A DNA stretch of 64,000 bases from Paenibacillus humicola (GTDB taxonomy: Bacteria; Bacillota; Bacilli; Paenibacillales; Paenibacillaceae): contig NZ_JAQGPL010000001.1 of assembly GCF_028826105.1 (NCBI RefSeq), forward strand, positions 5,773,501-5,837,500, given 5' to 3'. Positions 33,963 through 42,238 of the stretch are shown piece by piece; the first letter of the stretch is position 1; every line of letters begins with the position of its first letter. Below the pieces are notes generated by a model. The model had not been told where the DNA came from. It searched no databases and saw nothing but the letters and a program-made list of their open reading frames with translations. The translations under genes and the position numbers were made by a program.

Positions 33963-34005
33963 GTCTTTATTGAAAGCCCAAAACGCTAGCGAAGGAGAAA
34001 TGAAC

Positions 34006-34440
34006 ATGCGGTTTATGATGATTGTCAATGCGACGAAGGATTCCGAGGCCGGCGTCCTGCCGAGCAAAGAACTGCTCGACGCGATGATGAAGTACAACGA
34101 GGAGCTTGTCAAAGCGGGCGTCCTCGTCGCCGCCGAAGGGCTTCACCCAAGCTCGGGCGCTATTCGCATTTCTTACCCCGTCCCCGGCGCAAAGCCGAAA
34201 GTAATCGACGGTCCCTTCACGGAGGCCAAAGAGATCATTGCCGGTTTTACGATCATCGAAGTGAATTCGAAGGAAGAAGCGGTCGAATGGGCGCTGCGCA
34301 TGCCGGATCCGCACGGCTTCGGCGAAGGTGAAATCGAGCTGCGCCAGATATTCGAAGCTCCGGAGCTCATGCAGGATGAGGAGGCGCTTGCCAAAGAGAT
34401 CGCGCTGCGCGAGCAGGTGACGAGGAAGCGGCATTCATGA
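34006..34440 (+). CDS. YCII-related DGPF-domain protein
   Basis: A 144-residue protein of the YciI-like fold with the eponymous motif VIDGPFTEAKE (about residues 66-76) and MRFMMIVNATKDSEAG at the start. Genes of this type sit next to ECF42 sigma factors in many bacteria and are thought to be their main targets or modulators. The biochemical role is unknown. AAGGAG lies 8 bases before ATG 34006. The stop overlaps the sigma-factor start (ATGA). Confidence 0.88.
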   Translation: MRFMMIVNATKDSEAGVLPSKELLDAMMKYNEELVKAGVLVAAEGLHPSSGAIRISYPVPGAKPKVIDGPFTEAKEIIAGFTIIEVNSKEEAVEWALRMPDPHGFGEGEIELRQIFEAPELMQDEEALAKEIALREQVTRKRHS

Positions 34441-35726
34441 CGGATACCGGTGTCCACCGCACCGTCGATGCGATCTGGCGGATCGAATCGCCCAAAATCA
34501 TCGCGGCGCTCACGCGGATCGTGCGCGATGTCGGGATCGCCGAAGATTTGGCGCAGGATGCGCTGATTGTCGCGCTTGAGCGGTGGCCGGATACCGGCAT
34601 TCCGGACAACCCCGGGGCGTGGCTGATGGCTGCGGCCAAGCGCAAGGCGATCGACCTGCTGCGCCGCAACAAAACGCGCGACCGCAAATACGAGCTGATC
34701 GGCTATGAAATGAATACGCAGAACGAACCGGACTGGGATGCGGGTCTGGACGATAACGTCGGGGACGACCTGCTGCGCCTGATCTTCATGACCTGCCATC
34801 CCGTGCTCTCGGCCGAGGCCAGGGTGGCGCTTACGCTGCGCCTGCTCGGCGGACTGACAACCGGAGAAATCGCCAGCGCCTATCTCGTCCCCGAGCCGAC
34901 AGTAGCCCAGCGGATCGTCCGCGCCAAGCGGACGCTGGCAGCCGCGCGCGTACCGTTCGAGCTGCCCCCGAAGGACGAGCTGGCCGCCCGGCTGTCCTCG
35001 GTGCTCGAGGTCATCTACCTCATGTTCAACGAAGGTTATGCCGCGACGACCGGCGGGAGCTGGATCCGGCCGCTCCTCTGCGAGGAAGCGCTGCGGCTCG
35101 GCCGCGTGCTGGCCGAAATCGCTCCTGCGGAGCCCGAGGTTCACGGGCTCGTCGCGCTAATGGAAATTCAAGCCTCGCGGTTTAAGGCGCGGGTCGGCAC
35201 GGACGGGGAACCGATCCTGCTGATGGACCAAAACCGCGCGCTCTGGGACCACCTGCTGATCCGCCGCGGTCTTGCCGCTCTGGAGCGCGCCGAGAGCGCT
35301 GGCGGCCCGCTTGGCCCCTACGCGCTGCAGGCCGCGATCGCGGCGTGCCATGCCCGCGCCCGCACCGCCGCCGAGACGGACTGGGTGCGGATTGCGGCGC
35401 TCTACGACGCGCTTGCACAAATCGCGCCTTCGCCCGTCGTGGAGCTGAACCGCGCGGTTGCGCTTGCGATGGCGTTCGGGCCGGCGGTCGGACTCGAGCT
35501 CGTCGATGCGCTGATGGCGGAGCCGTCGCTGAGCAGCTATCATCTCCTGCCCAGCGTGCGGGGCGACTTCCTGATGAAGCTGGGCCGAAGCGATGAAGCG
35601 TGCGCGGAGTTCAAACGCGCCTCCGCGATGACCGGCAACGAGCGGGAGCGCGAGCTGCTGCTGAAGCGCGCGGCCGAATGCGCGGCGGGACCGGCCGGGC
35701 CGATGCCCGAGCCGGATCATACTTGA
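34437..35726 (+). CDS. ECF42-group RNA polymerase sigma factor
   Basis: A 429-residue extracytoplasmic-function sigma factor. Sigma region 2 is near residues 10-75 (IVRDVGIAEDLAQDALIVAL), region 4 near 115-175 (LTLRLLGGLTTGEIASAYLV). A long C-terminal extension of about 240 helical residues resembles TPR repeats, the feature that sets the ECF42 group apart. No anti-sigma factor is encoded nearby, so the extension may itself control activity. Translationally coupled to the DGPF gene. Confidence 0.9.
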   Translation: MTDTGVHRTVDAIWRIESPKIIAALTRIVRDVGIAEDLAQDALIVALERWPDTGIPDNPGAWLMAAAKRKAIDLLRRNKTRDRKYELIGYEMNTQNEPDWDAGLDDNVGDDLLRLIFMTCHPVLSAEARVALTLRLLGGLTTGEIASAYLVPEPTVAQRIVRAKRTLAAARVPFELPPKDELAARLSSVLEVIYLMFNEGYAATTGGSWIRPLLCEEALRLGRVLAEIAPAEPEVHGLVALMEIQASRFKARVGTDGEPILLMDQNRALWDHLLIRRGLAALERAESAGGPLGPYALQAAIAACHARARTAAETDWVRIAALYDALAQIAPSPVVELNRAVALAMAFGPAVGLELVDALMAEPSLSSYHLLPSVRGDFLMKLGRSDEACAEFKRASAMTGNERERELLLKRAAECAAGPAGPMPEPDHT

Positions 35727-35773
35727 GATACCGTAACGATGAAACGTGCTGGCTCAAACCTCGTAAATCGAAC

Positions 35774-35820
35774 ATCGCTCTCCGCCCCGGCTCCGGCAGC
35801 CGGGCCGTGGGGCGATTTTT
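35774..35820 (+). terminator. Terminator of the ECF42 operon
   Basis: A long interrupted stem from ATCGC to GGCGAT, with core CCCCGGCT / AGCCGGG, ends in TTTTT. A new promoter follows 14 bases later. Confidence 0.75.
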
Positions 35821-35833
35821 CGTTAACGGCGGC

Positions 35834-35860
35834 GGTCGATTTTCCCCTCTCCCGTTCGTC
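35834..35860 (+). promoter_or_regulatory. Second ECF42-type promoter
   Basis: GGTCGA (35834-35839), a 17-base spacer and CGTC (35857-35860). The element shares the stretches TCGATTTT and CGTTCGTCGT with the promoter at 33936, in the same register. It drives the second DGPF gene. Confidence 0.68.
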
Positions 35861-35911
35861 GTGTAAGTAATGGCCGCTCCTGCGGCGTGTCAAAGAAGGA
35901 GGGAAAATACG

Positions 35912-36280
35912 ATGCGATTCATGATTATCGTCAGGACGGCGGCCGCCGCCGGAGCCTTCCGGCCTCCAGCTCCCCGGCTGGCCGATGCGATGCGGAAATA
36001 TAACGAACAGCTGGCCAAATCCGGCGTGCTGCTCGCCGCGGAAGAGCTGCTTTCGGGTTCGTACGAGAGGTTCGCTTTTCCCGTGCCCGGGGGAAGGGTG
36101 GTTCCTGTGGGCGGCCCTGCGCCCGATTCGAAGGCGTTCATCGCCGGATTCGCACTGATCGAGGTGAAATCGCGGGAAGAAGCGGTCGAGTGGGCGTTCC
36201 GCCTGCCTTTAAGCGAATTCGCCCAAGGCGAGATCGAGCTGCGGAAGGTGAAAGAAACGCCGGATATCGAAGCCGGATAA
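35912..36280 (+). CDS. Second DGPF-family protein, motif decayed
   Basis: A 122-residue paralogue of the 34006 product, sharing MRFMIIV, DAMRKYNEQLAKSGVLLAAE and IEVKSREEAVEWAFRLP. The DGPF motif itself has become GGPAPDSKAF. AGGAGGG precedes ATG 35912, and an ECF42-type promoter lies upstream, so it is a second target of the neighbouring sigma factor. Function unknown. Confidence 0.82.
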   Translation: MRFMIIVRTAAAAGAFRPPAPRLADAMRKYNEQLAKSGVLLAAEELLSGSYERFAFPVPGGRVVPVGGPAPDSKAFIAGFALIEVKSREEAVEWAFRLPLSEFAQGEIELRKVKETPDIEAG

Positions 36281-36288
36281 AAAAAACC

Positions 36289-36345
36289 TATTACGGAGAG
36301 ATCGAAGATAAATTCGGCATCACCTGGCAGAACGTAAAGCAATAA
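36289..36345 (+). pseudogene. C-terminal scrap of a glyoxalase/PhnB-like gene
   Basis: Directly after the second DGPF gene an open stretch ends YYGEIEDKFGITWQNVKQ-stop. This matches the conserved C-terminus of PhnB-like VOC proteins (G-x-x-x-D-x-F-G-x-x-W). There is no room for the rest of the domain, so it is a remnant left by deletion. PhnB-like genes commonly accompany ECF42/DGPF genes. Confidence 0.55.
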
Positions 36346-36424
36346 CGCACACGGAGGGGCGGTCGAAAAGTCCCTCCTTCCATATGCGATGCAATTGAAA
36401 CAAGCGCCCAAGTCAAATGATGTA

Positions 36425-36467
36425 TTGACTTCGAATGGCTGCCGGCTTATATTTGTTGTACATACAA
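36425..36467 (+). promoter_or_regulatory. Promoter and operator of the MarR/MFS pair
   Basis: TTGACT (36425-36430), 17 bases, TATATT (36448-36453), followed at 36457-36467 by TGTACATACAA. The same 11 bases occur in reverse complement at 36939-36949 in front of the MFS gene. The position just after the -10 box suits a repressor site. Confidence 0.65.
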
Positions 36468-36492
36468 AGTAAAAGAATGGAGGTTCTTAAAC

Positions 36493-36921
36493 ATGGACGA
36501 CAGCTTTCTGACCAATTGTTTATTTTTCACGTCGAACCGGCTCAGCCGGATCATAACCAAAATCGCAGAGGAAGAATTCGCGTCGACCGGCCTGACGCCG
36601 ATGTACGGTTATTTGGTCCGTCTCGTCGTGTCCGCCCCCGGCATTTCGCAGAAGGAGCTGTCCGAGAAGCTCTCGATCACGCCCTCTACGCTGACCCGCT
36701 TCGTCGACAAGCTGGAAGGCAAGCAGCTGGTGGAGCGGAAAGTGAACGGGAAGACGGTGCTCGTCTATCCGACGCCCAAAGGAGAGGCGCTCGTCGGGAC
36801 GATCCGCGAGGCGTCGAGGCGGTTTCGCGAACGGTACGAAGCGATACTCGGAACGGAAACGGTCCGTAAGATGACGGAGGAGCACGAAAGTATAAGCAGC
36901 CTGCTGGAAAAAAAGCCGTGA
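36493..36921 (+). CDS. MarR-family transcriptional regulator
   Basis: 142 residues with winged helix ISQKELSEKLSITPSTLTRF and wing KVNGKTVLVYPTPKG; the usual DxRxxR wing is replaced by a shorter basic one. It precedes the MFS gene by 60 bases and both carry the same TGTACATACAA element, so it probably represses itself and the transporter. GGAGG stands before the ATG. Confidence 0.85.
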   Translation: MDDSFLTNCLFFTSNRLSRIITKIAEEEFASTGLTPMYGYLVRLVVSAPGISQKELSEKLSITPSTLTRFVDKLEGKQLVERKVNGKTVLVYPTPKGEALVGTIREASRRFRERYEAILGTETVRKMTEEHESISSLLEKKP

Positions 36922-36938
36922 TCCCTGCATTTTAACTT

Positions 36939-36949
36939 TTGTATGTACA
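36939..36949 (+). promoter_or_regulatory. Second operator copy before the MFS gene
   Basis: TTGTATGTACA is the exact reverse complement of the element at 36457-36467. A TAAAAT at about 36952 could serve as a -10 box for separate transcription of the transporter. Confidence 0.55.
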
Positions 36950-36981
36950 CCTAAAATAGTGAGAATGGAGTGAACGGCCGG

Positions 36982-38268
36982 ATGGTTTCGACCGAAAAAT
37001 CGGCAGCCAAGCCATCTCATCTGCATTACGGATGGATTGTGGTCCTGATTACGTTTGTAACGCTTCTCGTATCGGCGGGAATCCGCTCGATGCCGAGCAT
37101 TCTGATGCTCCCGTTTCAGCAGGAGTTCGGCTGGAGCCGCGGCGGCATATCCGGCGTCGTATCGATCGGCATTTTTTTGTACGGCCTCATCGGTCCGTTC
37201 TCGGCAGCGTTTCTGGCGCGTTTCGGCATCCGCAGGGTCGTAGCCGCCTCGCTGGCCGTACTGGCAGGCAGTCTGGCGGTGACGCCCCTGATGACAGCGC
37301 TGTGGCAGTTCGATCTGCTGTGGGGCGTCGTCTCCGGGCTCGGAACGGGCATGATGGCGAACGTGCTCGGCGTCACCGTCGCCAATCAGTGGTTCGTCCA
37401 GCGCAAAGGGCTCGTTGTCGGCATGCTGACCGCGAGCGCCGCCACCGGTCAGCTGCTGTTTCTGCCGCTGCTCGCCCACATTACGGTCAGTGCCGGCTGG
37501 CGTTATGCCATGTTTACCGCAGCCGGCGTCCTCTGCGTCCTGTTTGTGATCGTGGCCGCCTGGATGCGAAACCATCCCTATGACGTCGGAGCGGCCGCCT
37601 ACGGCTCGGATGAAGTCGTCAAACCGGCGCCGTTTCGCGGCAGCCTGTTCGGCGCGCCGCTGCTCGCGCTTCGCTCGGCGCTTGGAAACAAAACGTTCTG
37701 GCTGCTTGCCGGCACCTTCTTCTTCTGCGGCTTTTCGACAAACGGCCTGATCGGCACGCACCTGATTCCCGCCTGCGGCGACCACGGCATCCCCGAAGTA
37801 GCGGCCGCCGGGCTGCTCGCGCTCATGGGCCTGTTCGATCTGATCGGCACGACGATGTCGGGCTGGCTCACGGACCGGTTCGACAGCCGCTGGCTGCTCT
37901 TCTGGTATTACGGGCTGCGCGGGCTGGCCCTGCTCTATCTGCCGTATGCACTCGATTCGAACCATACGCAGCTGCTGATCTTCAGCGTATTTTACGGCCT
38001 CGACTGGATCGCAACGGTGCCGCCGACCGTGAAGCTGGCGACGAGGGAATTCGGCAAGGAACGGTCGGGCATGATTTTCGGCTGGGTCGTCGTCGCCCAC
38101 CAGCTTGGCGCATCGGCCGCCGCGTACGAGGCTGGCGTGCTGCGGGACTGGCTCGGCTCCTATACGATTCCGTTCGCCGCCGCCGGCTTCGTCTGCCTGT
38201 TCGCGGCTCTGATGGCGACGCGGATCGCCAAAGTCCGCGCTGCCGTTCACGAAAGCGTCGGTGCCTAG
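36982..38268 (+). CDS. MFS transporter (monocarboxylate/oxalate-formate antiporter-like)
   Basis: 428 residues with twelve membrane segments. The N-terminal half opens HYGWIVVLITFVTLLVSAGI and has the MFS motif region FSAAFLARFGIRRVV. The second half has GWLTDRFDSRWLLF. The pattern resembles OFA/MCT-type exporters of small organic acids. Start 36982 (MVSTEKS) is chosen over GTG 36970. The substrate is not readable; regulation by the adjacent MarR points to export of a toxic acid or drug. Confidence 0.8.
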   Translation: MVSTEKSAAKPSHLHYGWIVVLITFVTLLVSAGIRSMPSILMLPFQQEFGWSRGGISGVVSIGIFLYGLIGPFSAAFLARFGIRRVVAASLAVLAGSLAVTPLMTALWQFDLLWGVVSGLGTGMMANVLGVTVANQWFVQRKGLVVGMLTASAATGQLLFLPLLAHITVSAGWRYAMFTAAGVLCVLFVIVAAWMRNHPYDVGAAAYGSDEVVKPAPFRGSLFGAPLLALRSALGNKTFWLLAGTFFFCGFSTNGLIGTHLIPACGDHGIPEVAAAGLLALMGLFDLIGTTMSGWLTDRFDSRWLLFWYYGLRGLALLYLPYALDSNHTQLLIFSVFYGLDWIATVPPTVKLATREFGKERSGMIFGWVVVAHQLGASAAAYEAGVLRDWLGSYTIPFAAAGFVCLFAALMATRIAKVRAAVHESVGA

Positions 38269-38339
38269 ACCCCGCCGCCGCAAAAGTATATTTTCACCTC
38301 TTTCGAACAACCTATAGGGAAAACGAAGGAGGGAACCCG

Positions 38340-39131
38340 ATGCTGCCGGCGGATTTGACATATATGCGGACGATGATCGCGAACGTGGCGCTCGCGGGCT
38401 GGCCGGGAAGCGGCAGCTGGGTGCTGGTCGATGCCGGAGTCGCGACATTCGCGGACAATATCGCCAAAGCCGCGAACGCCCGGTTCGGCATCGAGAAGCC
38501 CCATGCCATCGTGCTGACGCACGGGCATTTCGACCATGTCGGATCGCTGCACGCTTTGCTGGAACGCTGGAATGTACCCGTGTTTGCCCATGAAGACGAG
38601 CTGCCCTATTTAACGGGAATGGCCGACTATCCCGAGGCGGACCCCGGCGTGGGCGGAGGCCTGATGGCGCGCATCTCTCCGCTTTACCCGCATAAAGGCA
38701 TCGATATTTCCCGCTGGGTGCAGCCGTTGCCGAAGGACGGCTCCGTTCCCGGGATGCCCGGATGGCGCTGGGTGCCGACGCCGGGACATACGAAAGGCCA
38801 CGTCTCGCTGTTCCGGGAGAAGGACCTCAGTCTGATCGCGGGCGACGCTTTTATCACCGTTAAGCAGACATCCGCGTTCGCCGTGCTGGCGCAGGAGGAA
38901 GAGATTCACGGGCCGCCGCCGTATTTCACCTTCGACTGGCAGGATGCGTGGAAATCGGTGAAACGGCTGGATGAACTGAAGCCGCGGCTGGCGATTACCG
39001 GCCACGGTAAGCCGATGGAAGGCGAGGCGCTCGCGCACGGCCTAGCCGAGTTGGCGCGGCATTTTGACCGGCTGGCCATACCGAAACCGAAATCCGGCTC
39101 GGACAAATCCGACGATTTTCAGCTCGTATAA
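38340..39131 (+). CDS. Metallo-beta-lactamase-fold hydrolase
   Basis: 263 residues with the metal motif LTHGHFDHVG (HxHxDH) near residue 60, later ligands PTPGHTKGHVSLF, LIAGDAF and ITGHGKPM. This is a general MBL-fold hydrolase of the glyoxalase II/lactonase branch; the substrate is unknown. AAGGAGGG precedes the ATG. It ends at a bidirectional terminator. Confidence 0.88.
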   Translation: MLPADLTYMRTMIANVALAGWPGSGSWVLVDAGVATFADNIAKAANARFGIEKPHAIVLTHGHFDHVGSLHALLERWNVPVFAHEDELPYLTGMADYPEADPGVGGGLMARISPLYPHKGIDISRWVQPLPKDGSVPGMPGWRWVPTPGHTKGHVSLFREKDLSLIAGDAFITVKQTSAFAVLAQEEEIHGPPPYFTFDWQDAWKSVKRLDELKPRLAITGHGKPMEGEALAHGLAELARHFDRLAIPKPKSGSDKSDDFQLV

Positions 39132-39137
39132 ACGCAA

Positions 39138-39189
39138 AAACACCTTTTCCCCTTGGGCTGCATTCGCAAAGGGGAACCAGGTGTTTTTT
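39138..39189. terminator. Bidirectional terminator between convergent genes
   Basis: AACACC ... CCCCTT and AAGGGG ... GGTGTT form a long stem with runs of A on the left and T on the right, serving the MBL gene (+) and the MFS gene (-). Confidence 0.8.
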
Positions 39190-39204
39190 CGTTTCCTGCA
39201 GCGG

Positions 39205-40452
39205 TCAATGGCCCGCTTCCGCACGGTCGACATGTGAGACGTGCTTGGCGTTAAGGCCGATAAACAGCACCGAGACAAGCACGAACGCGGCTCCGGTGTA
39301 GAACGGAACGTGAGCGTTATAGATTTCCGACAGTCTGCCGGCCATGTAAGGCGCCACGGCGCCGCCCAGAAAGCGGAGAAAGCTGTAAGCCGCCGAAGCC
39401 GTCGGCCGCTCCACGGGCGCGGCGTTCATCACTGCGGTCGTGATCAGCGTGTTATTGTTGCCCAGGAGGGCCCCCGCGGCGATAACGGCGGCGATGACGA
39501 CCCACTGCGTCGAGGTCCAGATGCCCATGACCGCAAGCAGGACGGCGAACAGCACGAGCATCGCGCACATCGATTTTACGGTACCGAAGCGGCGCTGCAG
39601 GACCGGCGCCATGAAGACGGAGGTCAGGGCCAGCAGGACCCCCCAGCAGAGGAACACGAACCCGAGCCCGTGCGCGTCCAACCCCAAAACGAACGGCGCG
39701 TAAGCAAGCAACGTAAAAAAGCCAAAATTGTACAGCGCGGCGGTAAGGCCGAACACGAGCAAAGAGCGGTGCTTCATCGCCCGGAACGGGTCGGCCAGCG
39801 TCTGCCGCTTCGGGCGGCTCGCGGTGCCCGGCATCAGGAAGAAGACGGCAATAAACGCGATCACCATGAGCGCTGCCACACCGAGAAATGGCCCCCGCCA
39901 TGAGATCGCGCCCAGCCAGCCGCCGAGCAGCGGCCCGACCGAGATGCCGAGCCCGATCGCCGCTTCGTACAGGATGATCGCTTTTGCGGAAGTGCTCCGC
40001 GACAGCGAAACGATGGCGGCAAGCGACGTCGCGACGAACAGCGCGTTGCCAAGCCCCCAGCCGCCGCGCAGGCCGACCAGCGTCCAAATATCGCTCGAGA
40101 ATCCGCCCAGCGCCGAGAATACGGCGATCACGACGATCCCGGTGAGCAGCGTCCACTTGATCCCGAGCCGGGACGAAACTGCGCCGGTAATGAGCATGGC
40201 GACCGCCATCACTGCATTATAGCTGGTGAACAGCAGCGTAACCTGGCTTTTCGCCGCGTGCAGACTGCCTGCTATCGCCGGCATAATCGGGTCGACAAGT
40301 CCCAGCCCCATGAAGGCGATGATGCAGGCGAAGAAGACCGCCCATACCGCCCGCGGCTGGGACAATAAGCTTGTTTTCGCAAGATCGGGCTCAGGCGCGG
40401 CCGAAGGCTTCGGCTTCACATGCCCCCGATTGGAGCTCGCTGTAAATGCCAT
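39205..40452 (-). CDS. MFS transporter (drug-efflux type)
   Basis: 415 residues, twelve membrane segments, with a 35-residue hydrophilic N-terminus. MFS motif A-like AVSSRLGIKWTLL and the mid-helix YEAAIGLGISVGPLLGGWLG (antiporter motif C pattern) indicate proton-coupled drug efflux. It is transcribed after the CBS-domain gene and behind two MarR-type operators, so its expression is probably induced by a compound sensed by the divergent MarR protein. Confidence 0.85.
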   Translation of the reverse strand: MAFTASSNRGHVKPKPSAAPEPDLAKTSLLSQPRAVWAVFFACIIAFMGLGLVDPIMPAIAGSLHAAKSQVTLLFTSYNAVMAVAMLITGAVSSRLGIKWTLLTGIVVIAVFSALGGFSSDIWTLVGLRGGWGLGNALFVATSLAAIVSLSRSTSAKAIILYEAAIGLGISVGPLLGGWLGAISWRGPFLGVAALMVIAFIAVFFLMPGTASRPKRQTLADPFRAMKHRSLLVFGLTAALYNFGFFTLLAYAPFVLGLDAHGLGFVFLCWGVLLALTSVFMAPVLQRRFGTVKSMCAMLVLFAVLLAVMGIWTSTQWVVIAAVIAAGALLGNNNTLITTAVMNAAPVERPTASAAYSFLRFLGGAVAPYMAGRLSEIYNAHVPFYTGAAFVLVSVLFIGLNAKHVSHVDRAEAGH

Positions 40453-40514
40453 ACGATGGCTCTCTCCTTTATTTGCACGAATCGGGTCCGGTTCTATCGA
40501 ATAAGCTTCACCCG

Positions 40515-40970
40515 TTACAGAATCGACTGAAACGAATGCCGGATCACGTCGCCGCGGCTGATGATGCCCGTCAGTACTCCGTTTCGCTCGACGGGCACCT
40601 TTTTGATCCTTTTGTGGCCAAGAATGGCGGCCACGTCCTCGACGTTCGCATCCCAGGAAACCTGAATCGCCTTCTTCTTGGCGATGTCCATCACGCCCAG
40701 CTGAAGCAAATGGCGCGTCCGTTCCTCGAAAGCCTCATGATCCCCTTTAAGAACCGTCGCATAATAAATCGTACCGACGACGATGTCCGCATGCTTGCCG
40801 ATATAGCGCATAATGTCTCCGTCGCTGATGAAGCCGACGATCTCGTTCCGGTCATTAACGACGGGCATGCCGCTGATCCGGTGCTTGATAAATTTTTCAA
40901 TGACGGAACGGACCGTTTCATCTTCCTTCGCTTTAACCACCTGAGCAATCATAATTTCATGCGCCAGCAT
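40515..40970 (-). CDS. Two-CBS-domain protein
   Basis: 151 residues made of two CBS modules: IMIAQVVKAKEDETVRSVIE with GMPVVNDRNEIVGFISDGDI, and IQVSWDANVEDVAAIL with KKVPVERNGVLTGIISRGDV. CBS pairs bind adenosyl nucleotides and regulate partner proteins. First gene of the operon with the MFS efflux pump. GGAGG is 8 bases from ATG 40970; ATG 40985 is less likely. Confidence 0.88.
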   Translation of the reverse strand: MLAHEIMIAQVVKAKEDETVRSVIEKFIKHRISGMPVVNDRNEIVGFISDGDIMRYIGKHADIVVGTIYYATVLKGDHEAFEERTRHLLQLGVMDIAKKKAIQVSWDANVEDVAAILGHKRIKKVPVERNGVLTGIISRGDVIRHSFQSIL

Positions 40971-40991
40971 CGCGACCGCCTCCATTAATTA

Positions 40992-41027
40992 GTTGTATCA
41001 TACAACCATTTAATTGTATTATACAAC
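40992..41027. promoter_or_regulatory. Twin MarR-type operators between divergent genes
   Basis: Two near-identical palindromes, GTTGTATCATACAAC (40992-41006) and ATTGTATTATACAAC (41013-41027), have centres 21 bases apart, two helical turns. They lie between the CBS/MFS operon and the divergent MarR gene, so one repressor can control both. Confidence 0.75.
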
Positions 41028-41120
41028 TATATTCATTGCCGGGCAACAGCCAAATTTTAAAAAGCACGGGGCATATGATACGATAAATGAAGCGATTAAA
41101 CGATAGCGGGGGATTGGAAA

Positions 41121-41537
41121 ATGGATGAACGCGCAATCGAAACGATCGAGATGGAGCTGGCGATTCTCATCCGTCGGGCGACTTCCGCAGGGCGCAATCT
41201 GGGCACCCTGGACCGGTCCGCCTATTTGCTGCTGAACCAGATCGCCTCGCACAGCCGCGCCGGCGTGAAGACGCTGGCGGACGAATTTCATCTGGATATC
41301 TCGACGGTAAGCCGGCAGACGGCGGCTCTCGAACAGAAAGGCTATGTGACGCGAATCCCCGATCCGGACGACGGGCGAGCCTATGTGCTGGAAATGACCG
41401 AGCTTGGCGCCAAAGAGCTGGAGGAGTGCAGGCAAGCCCGCTTCGTCCGCTTCCGCGAGCTGCTGAAAGACTGGCCCGAAGCGGATCGGGCAGCTTTCGG
41501 ACGGCTGCTCCACCGGTTCAACCGGACATTCAGTTAA
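41121..41537 (+). CDS. MarR-family transcriptional regulator
   Basis: 138 residues, winged helix FHLDISTVSRQTAALEQKGY and wing PDPDDGRAYVLEMTELG. Divergent from the CBS/MFS operon with twin palindromes between; it is the likely repressor of both units. The gene end overlaps the end of the convergent uracil-DNA glycosylase gene by 8 bases. Confidence 0.87.
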   Translation: MDERAIETIEMELAILIRRATSAGRNLGTLDRSAYLLLNQIASHSRAGVKTLADEFHLDISTVSRQTAALEQKGYVTRIPDPDDGRAYVLEMTELGAKELEECRQARFVRFRELLKDWPEADRAAFGRLLHRFNRTFS

Positions 41538-42129
41538 GCTTCCGTCCATTCGCGCCGCCCTCCCTCCCGACCAGCTCAGCCGCCAGCCGCAAGTCCTCGA
41601 CGAAAGCTTTCATCAGCACGGGCCTGCGTCTGACGGCAAGGGGATGGTAAGAAACGACGACCGGGATGCCGTTATAGTCGTGCCGTCTCCCCCTGAAGCT
41701 CTTCACATCGGCCTCCATATCCGGAAACAGCGTCTCCACGACCGTGTTGCCGAGACCGAGCAGCAGCCGCGGCTTCTTCTCCCCGAGCTGAAGCTGCAGA
41801 TAAGGCGCGCACGCCGCGCGCGCCGCCGGCTTGTCGTACGCCCGCACCGGGCGGCACTTGAGCAGGTAGCTCACATAGACGAGCCCGGGCGCGAGACCGG
41901 CCTCCCGCAGGCCGAGCTGCAGCGTCTCGCGGGTGCCGCATACGAACGCCCGGCCTTCCCGATCCTCACGCGCGCCCGGATTGTCCAGCAGCACGAACAG
42001 CGGCGCCGAGGGGCTGCCCTCGCCCCACACCACCCGCTTCCGGTGCCGGGACAGCTCGCATCGCCCGCAAACCGCCGCATGCGGCGGGGGCGCTTCCTCC
42101 TCCCATATTTCCGGTATGAAATCCGTCAT
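41530..42129 (-). CDS. Family 4-like uracil-DNA glycosylase
   Basis: 199 residues. VCGRCELSRHR, LLKCRPVRAYDK and AACAPYLQLQL supply four Cys in the pattern of 4Fe-4S uracil-DNA glycosylases. The first catalytic motif reads LDNPGAREDREGRAFV and the second SYHPLAVRR, both variants of the family 4 forms (EAPGxxED, HPSxxLR). The enzyme removes uracil from DNA for base-excision repair; the variant motifs leave substrate choice open. AAAGGGG precedes ATG 42129. Confidence 0.82.
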   Translation of the reverse strand: MTDFIPEIWEEEAPPPHAAVCGRCELSRHRKRVVWGEGSPSAPLFVLLDNPGAREDREGRAFVCGTRETLQLGLREAGLAPGLVYVSYLLKCRPVRAYDKPAARAACAPYLQLQLGEKKPRLLLGLGNTVVETLFPDMEADVKSFRGRRHDYNGIPVVVSYHPLAVRRRPVLMKAFVEDLRLAAELVGREGGANGRKLN

Positions 42130-42238
42130 GCAGCGTCTGCCCCTTTCGCCAGAAAACGCGCCTGGCCGCCCGCTTCGAAGGCGGGCGGCCAATGTTAGGC
42201 TGTCCATATTTACGTGAAGGCTATACGCTCAAAGGAGA

